A stretch of DNA of 32,377 nt. Origin: DAOQAU01 sp964640325. GTDB lineage: Bacteria; Cyanobacteriota; Vampirovibrionia; Gastranaerophilales; Gastranaerophilaceae. Under the pieces are notes generated by a model. That model was not told the DNA's origin. It saw only the letters and a list, made by a program, of their open reading frames with translations, and searched no databases. This document shows, one piece after another, positions 1 to 7,621 of the stretch. The translations under genes and the position numbers were made by a program. Each line of letters begins with the position of its first letter. Position 1 is the first letter of the stretch. The stretch covers positions 1 through 32,377 of the forward strand of contig CAZXID010000022.1 in the NCBI GenBank assembly GCA_964640325.1. Reading direction: 5' to 3'.

Positions 1-414
1 AAAAATACTGTACATAAAAGTTTTTTTAGTCATCCTGTAGAAACAAACAAAGATGAATTTAAAAAAATAGCGAAGTTACTCAAAGATTTTAGAAATTGTA
101 TTTGTCATTTTGACGAAAAGCAATTTTTGATTGAAAAAAACAGATTTGTAGAGTCCTTGCTGTTTTTTGAAAGATTATTAGACTGTAAATATCAATTTAC
201 TTTAGGAGTAATTGAATCAATTAGTCATAAATTAAGTATTAAGGCTATATTAGAATTAATTTATCAGTATGAGCCCGAAAGTTTTAAAGATGATAGAATA
301 CTTGTTAATATTTTTGATGATATAGCTTCTATTGCAGGATATCGAATTAACAACATGCCACAATATTGGTCAATAATTAGACAAAAATTTAATGTTAAAG
401 AAAATACAAAATAA
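1..414 (+). CDS. 3' part of an Abi/HEPN-like protein (partial)
   Basis: The frame is open from the first base, so the gene is cut by the window edge; 137 codons are visible, ending in TAA. The visible part contains SHPVETNKDEF followed by DFRNCICHFDE, where Arg31 and His36 form an R-x4-H pattern. That pattern, in an all-alpha context, is typical of HEPN domains and of Abi_2/AbiD-type abortive-infection proteins. The TTG at 127 is only an internal codon, not a likely start. The remaining 100 residues are rich in Ile, Leu and Phe and look helical. No partner antitoxin or defence gene follows; the next gene is convergent and ends 36 bases away. A role in phage defence is inferred from one motif only and could be wrong. 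Confidence 0.45.
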   Translation, partial: KNTVHKSFFSHPVETNKDEFKKIAKLLKDFRNCICHFDEKQFLIEKNRFVESLLFFERLLDCKYQFTLGVIESISHKLSIKAILELIYQYEPESFKDDRILVNIFDDIASIAGYRINNMPQYWSIIRQKFNVKENTK

Positions 415-450
415 ATTATATTATATTTTGAGCCTTTGCTGACAAACCCG

Positions 451-744
451 CTATCGTCTTTCATAATTACTAAAATTTAAAAACGGCGCCATTAAAGAGT
501 TTACGGTATTCATTATTTGAGTATAATCCTGTGCTCCCTCGGCTTCTTCGGCAAAATTATTCGCCTCTTCGCTTGATGTTGACTTAGGTTTGCTTAATTT
601 GTATTTGGATTGACCTTGTTGAGAAGGCACTTCAGATTGCAAAATTACCACTTCTTTTTTTTCATCCGGAGTCGCTGCGATTGCAGAGCATACGAAAATA
701 TTTACAAAAAAAATAATTACAAATATTTTTAAAATCTTTTTCAT
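451..744 (-). CDS. Small secreted protein, unknown function
   Basis: This 97-residue protein has a textbook Sec signal peptide: MKK, a hydrophobic stretch from about residue 4 to 20, and a likely cleavage site at AIA-A near residue 24. The mature part is polar, with a Ser/Glu/Ala-rich linker and a more hydrophobic C-terminal segment (TQIMNTVNSLMAPFLNF). No known domain was recognised. It lies downstream of the AMIN-like membrane protein on the same strand, separated by a terminator-like hairpin. There is no Shine-Dalgarno sequence before the ATG; instead a TATAAT box ends only six bases upstream, so a leaderless message is possible. The gene is real by its signal peptide and position, but its function is unknown. 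Confidence 0.65.
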   Translation of the reverse strand: MKKILKIFVIIFFVNIFVCSAIAATPDEKKEVVILQSEVPSQQGQSKYKLSKPKSTSSEEANNFAEEAEGAQDYTQIMNTVNSLMAPFLNFSNYERR

Positions 745-750
745 ATAAAC

Positions 751-756
751 ATTATA
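751..756 (-). promoter_or_regulatory. Possible -10 box of the small secreted protein gene
   Basis: On the minus strand this is a perfect TATAAT, six bases before the ATG at 744, so transcription would begin about at the ATG itself. No good -35 box is visible 16-18 bases upstream, where the T-rich part of a hairpin lies. Confidence 0.4.
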
Positions 757-760
757 GCGT

Positions 761-787
761 AAAAAAAAGGGGAGTTTTTAACCCCCT
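761..787 (-). terminator. Terminator downstream of the AMIN-like gene
   Basis: Read on the minus strand, a G-rich arm (GGGGGTT) pairs with AACTCCCC across an A-rich loop, with one bulge, and is followed by eight Ts. It lies 37 bases after the stop of the 353-residue gene and just before the promoter of the next gene, as expected for a Rho-independent terminator. Confidence 0.6.
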
Positions 788-823
788 CGTAATATGTTGA
801 GTATTGTTATCTGTTTTTCTTTT

Positions 824-1885
824 TTAGCCGATTACTCCGGCTTTTTTCATATTTGTTTTAAGACCTTGTGCCAAATCGGAGCGCCCGTTTTTTTCATAAA
901 TTTTTGTCATAGATTCCAAAAATTTTACACTATCGATATTTGAAGGTCTGCTTCTTCTGATTGGAGCAGAATTTGTTTGTGCCGATGCCAACGATACTTT
1001 TTGCCCCACGCCTACAGGTACTTTTGCAGGTGCGACCGGAGGTCTTGCAACAGGTCTTTGAATATCATGTGTCATATAAGGGCTTCTTGTTCCGCTCTGA
1101 TAAGCTTTTAATCCATACGTTGCGCCTGCCATCTGGGGAAGCGGCAAACTGGGCATCAAATCTTCTTCTACTGCCGAAATATTTTTACAACTTTCAAGCT
1201 CTCTTTGTCTTAAACTTTGTGACAGGCCTACTTTAATATTATTGTCTTGACCTTTGAAATTTTTAATTCCGCCCATTACTATTATCATAAACAGCCCAAA
1301 TGCCACCATCCAGCTTAAATGACTGCTTTTTAATGCCTTTTTAATATATCTTCCTAATGAGCTTGAAGAAAGTCCGCTCAACAACCCCTGAGAATCTTGC
1401 TCTAATCCTTCTTCATAAACTGATTTATAAGTACTCATCGGTTTGCTTAACTCTATCTGTTTGCCTGACGTTGTTTGAAGAGAACCTCCTAAAAGCCCCA
1501 ATGGAGTTTTCAGAGTGTCAAAAGTTACATTTGCATTGCTTACGTTATCTGCTTGGATAAGAATTTTTACAGTTTCATTATTAACAGGCTCCACTACAAC
1601 ACTATCAACAGATGCTGTATTGTTATAAATCGTGTTAATAGATTTTGAAGCTCTTATTCCTTTAAGATGAAGTACCATTTTATTAGGGGCTTGAATAGTT
1701 TTGTGAAGCTCTGCGCTGTCATCGGATTTTAAAACTATATCATAAGTGTCTTTGTTTCCGTTAATCTGTATTGCCTGAAGCACATTATCAGATGCAAATG
1801 CAAGGCTCCCAAAAAAAGAAAAACCTAAAGCAATAATTATCAAAATGCCTTTATAACTTATTTTCCCAATACTCTTGTTGTTCAC
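824..1885 (-). CDS. AMIN-like domain membrane protein
   Basis: I chose the GTG at 1885 (353 residues) because GAGGGAG lies seven bases upstream and a signal-like helix follows; an upstream TTG at 1915 would add ten residues. An N-terminal hydrophobic segment (about residues 13-33, ending in LAFAS) is followed by an extracytoplasmic beta-rich domain (about 35-115) with the pattern of AMIN domains: VLQAIQIN, then IVLKSDD, then APNKMVLHLKG. A second membrane helix (about 189-207, WMVAFGLFMIIVMGGI) and a Pro/Arg/Ala-rich, probably cytoplasmic tail follow. AMIN domains target envelope machines such as PilQ secretins and AmiC amidases to periplasmic sites. A role in envelope assembly is inferred. 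The N-in/second-helix layout differs from secretins and amidases, and no catalytic domain is present. Confidence 0.6.
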   Translation of the reverse strand: MNNKSIGKISYKGILIIIALGFSFFGSLAFASDNVLQAIQINGNKDTYDIVLKSDDSAELHKTIQAPNKMVLHLKGIRASKSINTIYNNTASVDSVVVEPVNNETVKILIQADNVSNANVTFDTLKTPLGLLGGSLQTTSGKQIELSKPMSTYKSVYEEGLEQDSQGLLSGLSSSSLGRYIKKALKSSHLSWMVAFGLFMIIVMGGIKNFKGQDNNIKVGLSQSLRQRELESCKNISAVEEDLMPSLPLPQMAGATYGLKAYQSGTRSPYMTHDIQRPVARPPVAPAKVPVGVGQKVSLASAQTNSAPIRRSRPSNIDSVKFLESMTKIYEKNGRSDLAQGLKTNMKKAGVIG

Positions 1886-2021
1886 TTCCCTACTCCCTCG
1901 TAACTTTCTCCTCAACGTATTTTTGAAATTTACTCAACTTCATTATAAAGTTTACTTTTTTTGGCTGTATGTATCATCAATCAGGAGATTTAACTTTTTA
2001 TTGACCAGATGGTCTATGAAA

Positions 2022-2042
2022 AAGTGAGGGGTGAGAAGTAAT
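2022..2042 (+). repeat. Short heptamer array (AAGTGAG type)
   Basis: Three seven-base units with the pattern RRGTGAG, the last degenerate (AAGTAAT). The unit AAGTGAG is identical to the repeat between murG and folC at 26162-26182 (opposite strand). Just upstream, 2003-2014 is a small perfect hairpin, GACCA-GA-TGGTC. Confidence 0.5.
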
Positions 2043-2047
2043 ATATT

Positions 2048-2141
2048 TCCCCTCTCTGTCGTGCTGAATTTATTTCAGCATCTTACCAACGTAGCAAATT
2101 GGATAGATCCTGAATCAAGTTCAGGATGACGCGACAGAGGG
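2048..2141 (+). repeat. Dispersed double-hairpin palindrome, copy A
   Basis: The core at 2058-2130 begins GTCGTGCTGAA and ends TTCAGGATGAC, so its ends are imperfect inverted repeats. Inside are two smaller hairpins, GCTGAA/TTCAGC and ATCCTGAA/TTCAGGAT. Flanking arms CCCTCTCTGTCG and CGACAGAGGG extend the palindrome. Related copies lie at 13491-13623 and 18094-18166. It fills part of the 344-base gene-free gap between the AMIN-like gene and gatD. Confidence 0.85.
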
Positions 2142-2164
2142 AATTTTTACCCCCCGCTTTTCGC

Positions 2165-2237
2165 TCCCTGCCCTACTGCCCTCCTGACCTCTTGCCCTCC
2201 TGAACTCTATTTACCATTTACTATTTACTATTTACTT
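2165..2237 (+). repeat. Octamer array joined to a heptamer array upstream of gatD
   Basis: 2165-2204 holds five tandem eight-base units close to CTCCTGCC. After a short junction, 2210-2237 holds four seven-base units (TTTACCA, TTTACTA twice, TTTACTT). The change of period from eight to seven is abrupt. The heptamer part overlaps the likely -35 region of gatD. Confidence 0.8.
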
Positions 2238-2253
2238 CCGTTTATAATATAAT
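2225..2253 (+). promoter_or_regulatory. Likely gatD promoter
   Basis: TTTACT (2225-2230) matches the -35 consensus at four of six bases and is supplied by the heptamer repeat. A 17-base spacer leads to a perfect TATAAT (2248-2253); a second TATAAT overlaps at 2243. The ATG at 2260 follows after six bases with no Shine-Dalgarno, so the message may be leaderless. Confidence 0.55.
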
Positions 2254-2259
2254 TTTTTT

Positions 2260-3000
2260 ATGGAAAATGAAAAGTTAAAAATCTCCATAGCGCACCTTTA
2301 TCCGAAACTTTTGAATATTTACGGGGATTTCGGCAATGTTTTAACGCTTAAAAACCGTTGCCTGTGGCGCGGAATTGAGGTTGAATTAACACAAATAAAT
2401 ATCGGGGATAAAATTAATCCCGAAGAGTTTGACATATATTTTATCGGCGGCGGACAGGACAAACAGCAGATAGAGGTTTCAAGGGAATTACAGCAGCAAA
2501 AAGACGAATTTAACAAAGCAATGGACGAAAATGCCGTATTTTTAGGAATTTGTGGGGGTTATCAGCTTTTCGGGCATTATTATCAGCCGCACAATGGTGC
2601 AAGGCTTTTAGGTCTGGGGCTATTAGATGCTTATACCGTTGCCGGCAACAAAAGATTTATCGGCAATGTTACGGCAAAAACGGATTACGTAATTCCAAAA
2701 ACACTTGTCGGATTTGAAAACCATAGCGGCTTGACTTATATCCAAGGAGAAACAAAACCGCTTGCGATGGTTGAAGTCGGTGCGGGGAACAATAACAAGG
2801 ACAAAACCGAAGGTGCAAGGTTTAAAAATGTTTTCGGGACATATCTTCATGGCTCGTTTTTACCTAAAAACCCCCATTTTGCGGATTATTTAATCAAACT
2901 TGCGCTTGAAAAAAGGTATAAAGATACGGTTGAACTTGAAAAATTAGACGACGAACTTGAACTAAGAGCCCACATCTCGCTAATCAATAAACCGTACTAA
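2260..3000 (+). CDS. gatD: Lipid II isoglutaminyl synthase, glutaminase subunit GatD
   Basis: GatD is a class I, CobB/CobQ-like glutaminase that feeds ammonia to MurT, which amidates the alpha-carboxylate of D-Glu in lipid II. The 246-residue length fits. The N-terminal signature HLYPKLLNIYGDFGN is typical of GatD and related CobQ-like amidotransferases. The nucleophile elbow is GICGGYQ with Cys98, and the catalytic His197 lies in GTYLHGSFLPKNP. In most genomes murT lies directly upstream; here the upstream 344 bases hold only repeats, and the next gene is convergent, so murT must be elsewhere or absent. The start is the only ATG before the conserved region. The stop is one base from the end of the convergent DUF1015 gene. 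Confidence 0.88.
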   Translation: MENEKLKISIAHLYPKLLNIYGDFGNVLTLKNRCLWRGIEVELTQINIGDKINPEEFDIYFIGGGQDKQQIEVSRELQQQKDEFNKAMDENAVFLGICGGYQLFGHYYQPHNGARLLGLGLLDAYTVAGNKRFIGNVTAKTDYVIPKTLVGFENHSGLTYIQGETKPLAMVEVGAGNNNKDKTEGARFKNVFGTYLHGSFLPKNPHFADYLIKLALEKRYKDTVELEKLDDELELRAHISLINKPY

Positions 3001-3001
3001 T

Positions 3002-4333
3002 TCACCCAAGCGGGTTAATCACAATTCCCGAAAGCAATTTCGGGTAAAAGTAAGTCGATTTTTGAGGCATCCTGAAGCCTGCCTGAGAAATTTCTTTTAT
3101 ATCGTTTATTTTTGGATAAGCCATTATAAAAGAGGCTTCTGCCTTGCCTGAATCTATCATATCAAAGGCTTCGGCTTCTTGTTTGATGTATTTTATTCCA
3201 TCCTGTGCCATTTGTTCATCTTGGCTAAACCCGAATTCTTTTGTAATCAAAACTTTATGAAGCACCGTCAAATCAAGTTTTTTAAGAACATCAGGAACTT
3301 CAAACTCATCAAGAATTGAATTTACGTTTTCGCGTAACGTCAATAAATAAAATTTATTGACATTTTTCATATACAAGCCCATTGAAATTTGTTTTTGGTT
3401 TTCATCCTCAATTGACTGTAAAAATTCATTTTTAACCTCGTTTTTACTTTTTCCGTCAAAGATAAATTCTTTTACATCAAAGTATTTTTTTACTTTTTCA
3501 AGCAAAACGTATGGTTCTATTCTTTTTGTAATGATTCTGTGGGTAGGAAAAACAAGCAGATTTTCATCGTCAAGGTTTGTGAAATAGCTCATAACGTAGC
3601 TGAATGGGTGAACAAGTGAATGGGTGAATGGCTTATTTTTATTTAATTTTGCAAGACAATAATCTCTGTAATTCATCGCCGTTTCATATCTGTGATGGCC
3701 GTCTGCAATTAAAAGAGTTTTATCCTTCATCACTTGCTCAACAAGTGAAATAAAATTTTCATCTTCGATTTTATAGACAATATTTTGGACTCCGTTGTCA
3801 TCGGTTACATCAATAAAAGGTTTTTGAGAAAAATCAACAGCATTTTCAATTTGTTTTTGAGGGTCTGAATAGACCATAAAAATCTGTGAAAAATTGGCTT
3901 TGCATTTTTTTGTCAAATTTAGTCTGTCTTCTTTTGGTCCTCCCATTGTAAATTCATGGGGAAGGATTTTTTTTGTTGAAAAATCTTCAATACGGTTTCT
4001 GGCGATAAACCCTTTTCTTTCAATTTTTTTGCCGTGCTCGGTTGTGTATTTTTGAACTATATATAGAATACATGGCTTTTCAAGCTTTACCAAAACTTCT
4101 TGTTCAAGCCAAGCGGTAAAATTTTTACACGCTGCATCATAACAATTATTTTCGTCAGTCAAGTCTTTGGTACCTTTTGCAAGAATAAGCTTTACAATAT
4201 TGTAGTGGCTTCTTTTATAGAGTTCTTCTCGGTATTCATCCAAAATAACGTCATAAGGAGGTGCAATAACATCTTTTATGTTAACTTTTTCCTGATTATA
4301 AACAACCGCATTCAAAGGCTTAACTTCAACCAT
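3002..4333 (-). CDS. DUF1015 family protein
   Basis: A 443-residue protein. The ATG at 4333 is preferred over the upstream one at 4366 because GGGAG lies seven bases before it and the conserved start (KPLNAVVYN...DVIAPPYDVI) follows at once. Family hallmarks are APPYDVI, a long alpha/beta body, the motif LLIADGHHRYETAM and FPTHRI further on. The biochemical role is not established. The DGHHR motif recalls ParB-fold proteins such as the free serine kinases SerK and SbnI, but this is motif-level inference only. Residues about 234-245 (PFTHSLVHPFS) are encoded by four tandem octamers, apparently a tolerated insertion in a variable loop. The last codons contain a CCCGAAA/TTTCGGG hairpin that also sits just after the convergent gatD. 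Confidence 0.85.
   Translation of the reverse strand: MVEVKPLNAVVYNQEKVNIKDVIAPPYDVILDEYREELYKRSHYNIVKLILAKGTKDLTDENNCYDAACKNFTAWLEQEVLVKLEKPCILYIVQKYTTEHGKKIERKGFIARNRIEDFSTKKILPHEFTMGGPKEDRLNLTKKCKANFSQIFMVYSDPQKQIENAVDFSQKPFIDVTDDNGVQNIVYKIEDENFISLVEQVMKDKTLLIADGHHRYETAMNYRDYCLAKLNKNKPFTHSLVHPFSYVMSYFTNLDDENLLVFPTHRIITKRIEPYVLLEKVKKYFDVKEFIFDGKSKNEVKNEFLQSIEDENQKQISMGLYMKNVNKFYLLTLRENVNSILDEFEVPDVLKKLDLTVLHKVLITKEFGFSQDEQMAQDGIKYIKQEAEAFDMIDSGKAEASFIMAYPKINDIKEISQAGFRMPQKSTYFYPKLLSGIVINPLG
3027..3044. other. Hairpin with GCAA loop between convergent gatD and DUF1015
   Basis: CCCGAAA pairs perfectly with TTTCGGG across a GCAA loop, a GNRA-type tetraloop in RNA read from the plus strand. 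It lies 27 bases after the gatD stop but inside the last codons of the DUF1015 gene. No T-tract follows, so it may protect the gatD 3' end rather than terminate transcription. Confidence 0.4.
3601..3632 (+). repeat. Octamer array inside the DUF1015 gene
   Basis: Four tandem eight-base units of the form TGAAYRRG, three of them TGAATGG plus G or C. The array is in antisense orientation to the gene, so the coding strand reads repeated ATTCACCC-like units, which lack stop codons. The unit resembles the GTGAATAG octamers near accB (16892-16957, 17455-17488). Confidence 0.8.
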
Positions 4334-4457
4334 TTTTTCTCTCCCGTTTTTGTAGTATTGTAACAAATTATAGCAAAAAAAGGATTTTGAAACAATTTTT
4401 AATCTTGATAGCCTTTTTCTAATTTGGTTACTTATAAAAATAGGGAAATAAATTATT

Positions 4458-4829
4458 ATGAATATAAGTTTTAATCCTCAATATAATTCATATACGGCTT
4501 TTGGCTCAAAAACATTGCCCTTTAGCAGGATTGTTAAAAAAGCTCAAAATGAACTTATGGTTGTTGACCCTTTTTCAAAAGGATCCGCTATAAAAGGATT
4601 TGAATTTAATAACACAGTAATTGACAATTTGCCTCACGAAGTTTTAAAGTCAATAGTAAAACAAATCCATAAAACCGTTCTTGGCGACAAACCAGTAAAA
4701 ATAAGATTAACAGCAAAAATAATGAAGGCCTATTTGAAAAACTTGGTTAGTGACACTACTCCAATCGGAGAAAAATACCGAGACACTTTTAATAGAACAG
4801 TTGCCTCAGAGTTAGGCAAAAATCTATAA
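4458..4829 (+). CDS. Small protein with N-terminal Phe-Gly tag, unknown function
   Basis: A 123-residue protein with no recognised domain. The first 17 residues (MNISFNPQYNSYTAFGS) are Asn/Ser/Tyr-rich and end in AFGS, a low-complexity head followed by a basic, helical body. The convergent neighbour carries a similar head (NQQTFRGIN). I associate such heads with many orphan proteins of Gastranaerophilales, but that is from memory and unverified. There is no signal peptide or membrane helix. A weak AGGGA lies eleven bases before the ATG. It sits alone between a divergent and a convergent gene, so it is probably monocistronic. Confidence 0.6.
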   Translation: MNISFNPQYNSYTAFGSKTLPFSRIVKKAQNELMVVDPFSKGSAIKGFEFNNTVIDNLPHEVLKSIVKQIHKTVLGDKPVKIRLTAKIMKAYLKNLVSDTTPIGEKYRDTFNRTVASELGKNL

Positions 4830-4846
4830 ATTTTAAAAAAATCTTG

Positions 4847-5467
4847 CTAATATTCGATTTTTGTCAAAACTTCGTCTAAATCATATAAATTTTTGGCAAA
4901 GAATTTTTTAACAGGAACCCCGTCGGTTATTTCATCAACTTTTTTAGATACTACGTCTGCAATTTTTGCGTATATATCAAAATCTGTTAAATTTGGGTTT
5001 GTAGGTACTTCATTGGCTGCAATTTCATGCCCTATTTTTCTTAAATTTTTTAAATTAACTATATTTTCGATAGCTTTTGCATGCTCTTTCGTATAAATAA
5101 AAAATGAATGTAAGTCAGGGTTTATAGGTTCTTTGATGTCTGTGCCTGTTCTTATGCGAAGCCAGCTTAGTGAATAATTGTTTCCCATTGATTTTAACTT
5201 ATCAAGCACCCCTTCATGCATTGGATGCTCAAATATTGTAATAAATTTATTTTTTGGAGCAAGCCCCAGCACTTGTGCAAAAAGGTTTAATATGTATTTT
5301 ATGTTTGATCCTTTATATTTTGCTGCTCCTACGCTAGTATTAAAATAAGTATGAACCAATTGCATAGTCTTTAATTGAGGAATCTGTTTAAAAACATTTT
5401 TTGGAACTTGTACCAGATTAATGCCCCTAAATGTTTGCTGATTCTTATGTCGCTGTGTAATTTTCAT
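4847..5467 (-). CDS. Orphan protein with N-terminal Phe-x-Gly tag, unknown function
   Basis: A 206-residue protein of unknown family. It begins MKITQRHKNQQTFRGINLVQVP, a short polar head ending in TFRGI, resembling the head of its convergent neighbour, whose stop is 18 bases away. The body mixes predicted strands and helices: YNSASW-like segments are absent, but NNYSLSWLRIRTGTD and HSFFIYTKEHAKAIENIV are visible. There are no Cys-rich motifs, signal peptide or membrane helices. AAAGGA lies about eleven bases before the ATG. The tag may be a shared localisation or secretion signal; this is inference. Confidence 0.6.
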   Translation of the reverse strand: MKITQRHKNQQTFRGINLVQVPKNVFKQIPQLKTMQLVHTYFNTSVGAAKYKGSNIKYILNLFAQVLGLAPKNKFITIFEHPMHEGVLDKLKSMGNNYSLSWLRIRTGTDIKEPINPDLHSFFIYTKEHAKAIENIVNLKNLRKIGHEIAANEVPTNPNLTDFDIYAKIADVVSKKVDEITDGVPVKKFFAKNLYDLDEVLTKIEY

Positions 5468-5616
5468 GTCAAAATTAATCCTTTTTATGTTTTATCAATA
5501 TCTTAAAAAGCATAAAAAAAAAATTTGCTACTTAGTCCACAAAATAATTCCAAACTATACAATTTTGAGAATTTTCTGCATCCCCACCTCAAGAAAATGT
5601 TTACATAGCTTAATTT

Positions 5617-7461
5617 TTAAACAGCAGCTTCTTGTGGCTTTTTATTAAACTGCATTTCATAAAGGTGTTTATATTTCCCGTTTTCTATTTTCATTAATTC
5701 ATCGTGAGAGCCTAATTCCACAAGTTCCCCTTCGTTAATAACTGCAATTCTATCAGCATTTTTGATTGTAGAAAGCCTGTGAGCTATAACAAAAACGGTT
5801 TTATTTTTCATCAAATTGTCAAGGGCTTTTTGGACAATAGCCTCTGATTTATTATCAAGAGCCGAAGTTGCCTCATCAAGAATTACAATCGGAGCATTTT
5901 TAAGCATCGCACGGGCAATAGCGACCCTCTGCCTTTGTCCGCCTGAAAGCGTTGTGCCACGTTCCCCGACATAAGTATCCATTCCTTTTTCAAGATTATT
6001 TACAAATTCATCTAAATGCGCCATTTGAATTACTGACTGCAATTGTTCTTCGCTTGCTTCTTTGTTACCCATCATGATATTTTCTTTAATTGTGCCTGAG
6101 AACAAAAAGTTATCCTGAAAAACAAACGAAATTTGACCTCTCAAAGATTCTAAAGTGAATTTTCTCAAATCAACACCGTCAATTTCTATTGAACCTGATT
6201 TTACGTCATAAAAGCGCGGAATGAGGTTAACAACAGTACTTTTGCCACCGCCCGAATTACCTACAAGGGCAATAGTTTCATTTTTTGGAACGATAAGCGA
6301 AAGATTTTTTAAAACAGGCGTATCATCGACATATTCAAAATCAACATTTTTAAATTCGATTTGCTTTTCAAAAGATTTAAGCTCAAAAGCTTCGGGCTCG
6401 CTTTTTATTTCAGGAACAAGATCAAACAATTCAAAAGTTCTAGCCATTGCAACAAAAGTCCCCTGCAAACTTGCAAGAGTTTGCCCCAAACCCTTAACAG
6501 GCTTATAAAGCAATAAAAGTGAAGTTACAAATGCCGCAAAGCTTCCGCTTGTTATTTCTCCAGCCATAATCAAGTGGTTACCGTAGGCCATAACAATCGC
6601 GATTCCGCAAGATGCGACAAAATACATAATCGGCGAAAGCCATCCGACACGTTTTGTAAGCGTCATAGAAAGATTAAACTGCTCGTTAATCTGATTTTCA
6701 AAACAAGAATTTTGCTGCTCTTGAAGATTATATGCGGTAATTATTTTATTTCCGGAAAATGTTTCATTAAAATTTGTAGTCATTCCGCCGCCTACTACCA
6801 TAGAAGCATTTGAAACGGTTTTAATTTTTTTTCTTATAAAAGCAACCGGAAGCATTGCAAGTCCAAGAACTGTAACACCTATTATTGCAAGTTTCCATGC
6901 AGTATAAAGCAATACCGCAACAAGCCCCAAAATACCGAAAATTGTTGTAATAAAAGTTTTTACACTGTCAATAATACTTCTCGATGCGGTGTCAGGATCG
7001 CTTAAAAACCTCGTCAGAACAAGCCCTGAAGAATTTATATCGTAAAATTTCGAATTAAGAGAGGTTAATTTCTTAAACAGAGCAAGTTTAAGCGAATTTG
7101 AAACTTTCATGCCTGTCCAATCTGTTAAATAAGTGTTAATGTATTTTAATCCGCCTTGAATTAAAGCAAAAATAATTATTGCAGGAGGAATAAGCATCGC
7201 CCAAAAAATTCTGCTGTTAAAAGTTTTTCCAAGCAATTCAAAAGTGGCATTCGGATTCCCGTTTATAACATTATCAAGGTAAGGCTTGAGCGCAAAAGCA
7301 GTTACGCCGTCGAGCAAGCCCAAAGGAATTGCAATTAATAATCCCAAAATTGCTCTTCCCAAAACGGGTTTAAGATAAGGGTAAATTCTTCCCAAAAGAT
7401 ACCCGTACCTGAAGGCGTCTTTTGAAATTGTGTCTTTTAATTTCATTGCATCCGAACTCAT
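5617..7461 (-). CDS. MsbA-like ABC exporter (membrane plus ATPase domains fused)
   Basis: A 614-residue half-transporter working as a homodimer in the inner membrane. The N-terminal 330 residues hold about six membrane helices. The C-terminal ATPase domain shows Walker A GNSGGGKST near residue 400, a Q-loop in SFVFQDNFLF, the signature LSGGQRQRVAIARA, Walker B IVILDEATSALD and the H-loop IAHRLST. The order and spacing resemble MsbA lipid A-core flippases, and a Gram-negative-type envelope is suggested elsewhere in the window. Multidrug exporters have the same layout, so the substrate is not certain. GAGG lies just before the ATG. It is divergent from pnp with a 160-base shared intergenic region and appears to be transcribed alone. 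Confidence 0.85.
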   Translation of the reverse strand: MSSDAMKLKDTISKDAFRYGYLLGRIYPYLKPVLGRAILGLLIAIPLGLLDGVTAFALKPYLDNVINGNPNATFELLGKTFNSRIFWAMLIPPAIIIFALIQGGLKYINTYLTDWTGMKVSNSLKLALFKKLTSLNSKFYDINSSGLVLTRFLSDPDTASRSIIDSVKTFITTIFGILGLVAVLLYTAWKLAIIGVTVLGLAMLPVAFIRKKIKTVSNASMVVGGGMTTNFNETFSGNKIITAYNLQEQQNSCFENQINEQFNLSMTLTKRVGWLSPIMYFVASCGIAIVMAYGNHLIMAGEITSGSFAAFVTSLLLLYKPVKGLGQTLASLQGTFVAMARTFELFDLVPEIKSEPEAFELKSFEKQIEFKNVDFEYVDDTPVLKNLSLIVPKNETIALVGNSGGGKSTVVNLIPRFYDVKSGSIEIDGVDLRKFTLESLRGQISFVFQDNFLFSGTIKENIMMGNKEASEEQLQSVIQMAHLDEFVNNLEKGMDTYVGERGTTLSGGQRQRVAIARAMLKNAPIVILDEATSALDNKSEAIVQKALDNLMKNKTVFVIAHRLSTIKNADRIAVINEGELVELGSHDELMKIENGKYKHLYEMQFNKKPQEAAV

Positions 7462-7551
7462 AATTCCTCAATTCATGTATATTTCAATGTGGTTTATGAG
7501 TAATATTTTTACACAAAAAAACCTAAATTTCTACTTTTGCTATGTTTGAAG

Positions 7552-7557
7552 TATAAT
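7552..7557 (+). promoter_or_regulatory. Likely -10 box of pnp
   Basis: A perfect TATAAT 65 bases before the chosen pnp start, predicting a 5' leader of about 58 bases. The -35 region is weak (TTCTAC at 17-base spacing). Confidence 0.5.
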
Positions 7558-7588
7558 TTTGTTGTAAATAGAAATGTATAACAAGAAG

Positions 7589-7605
7589 GGTACACGGCGT
7601 GTACC
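7589..7605 (+). promoter_or_regulatory. Hairpin in the pnp leader
   Basis: GGTACAC pairs perfectly with GTGTACC across a three-base GGC loop. It ends four bases before the AAAGG ribosome-binding site of pnp. In E. coli, pnp is autoregulated through a structured leader cut by RNase III; a comparable control is possible here, though this stem is much shorter. Confidence 0.5.
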
Positions 7606-7621
7606 GAGAAAGGTTAAGAAA

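Noticed and set aside
1916..2259. A missing murT upstream of gatD
   Set aside because: No frame or Mur-ligase motif is present here in any frame; the stretch is repeats only, so a decayed murT cannot be supported.
7574..7621. Upstream in-frame ATG of pnp
   Set aside because: It would make the leader hairpin coding and add sixteen basic residues absent from the family; the ATG at 7622 has a good ribosome-binding site.
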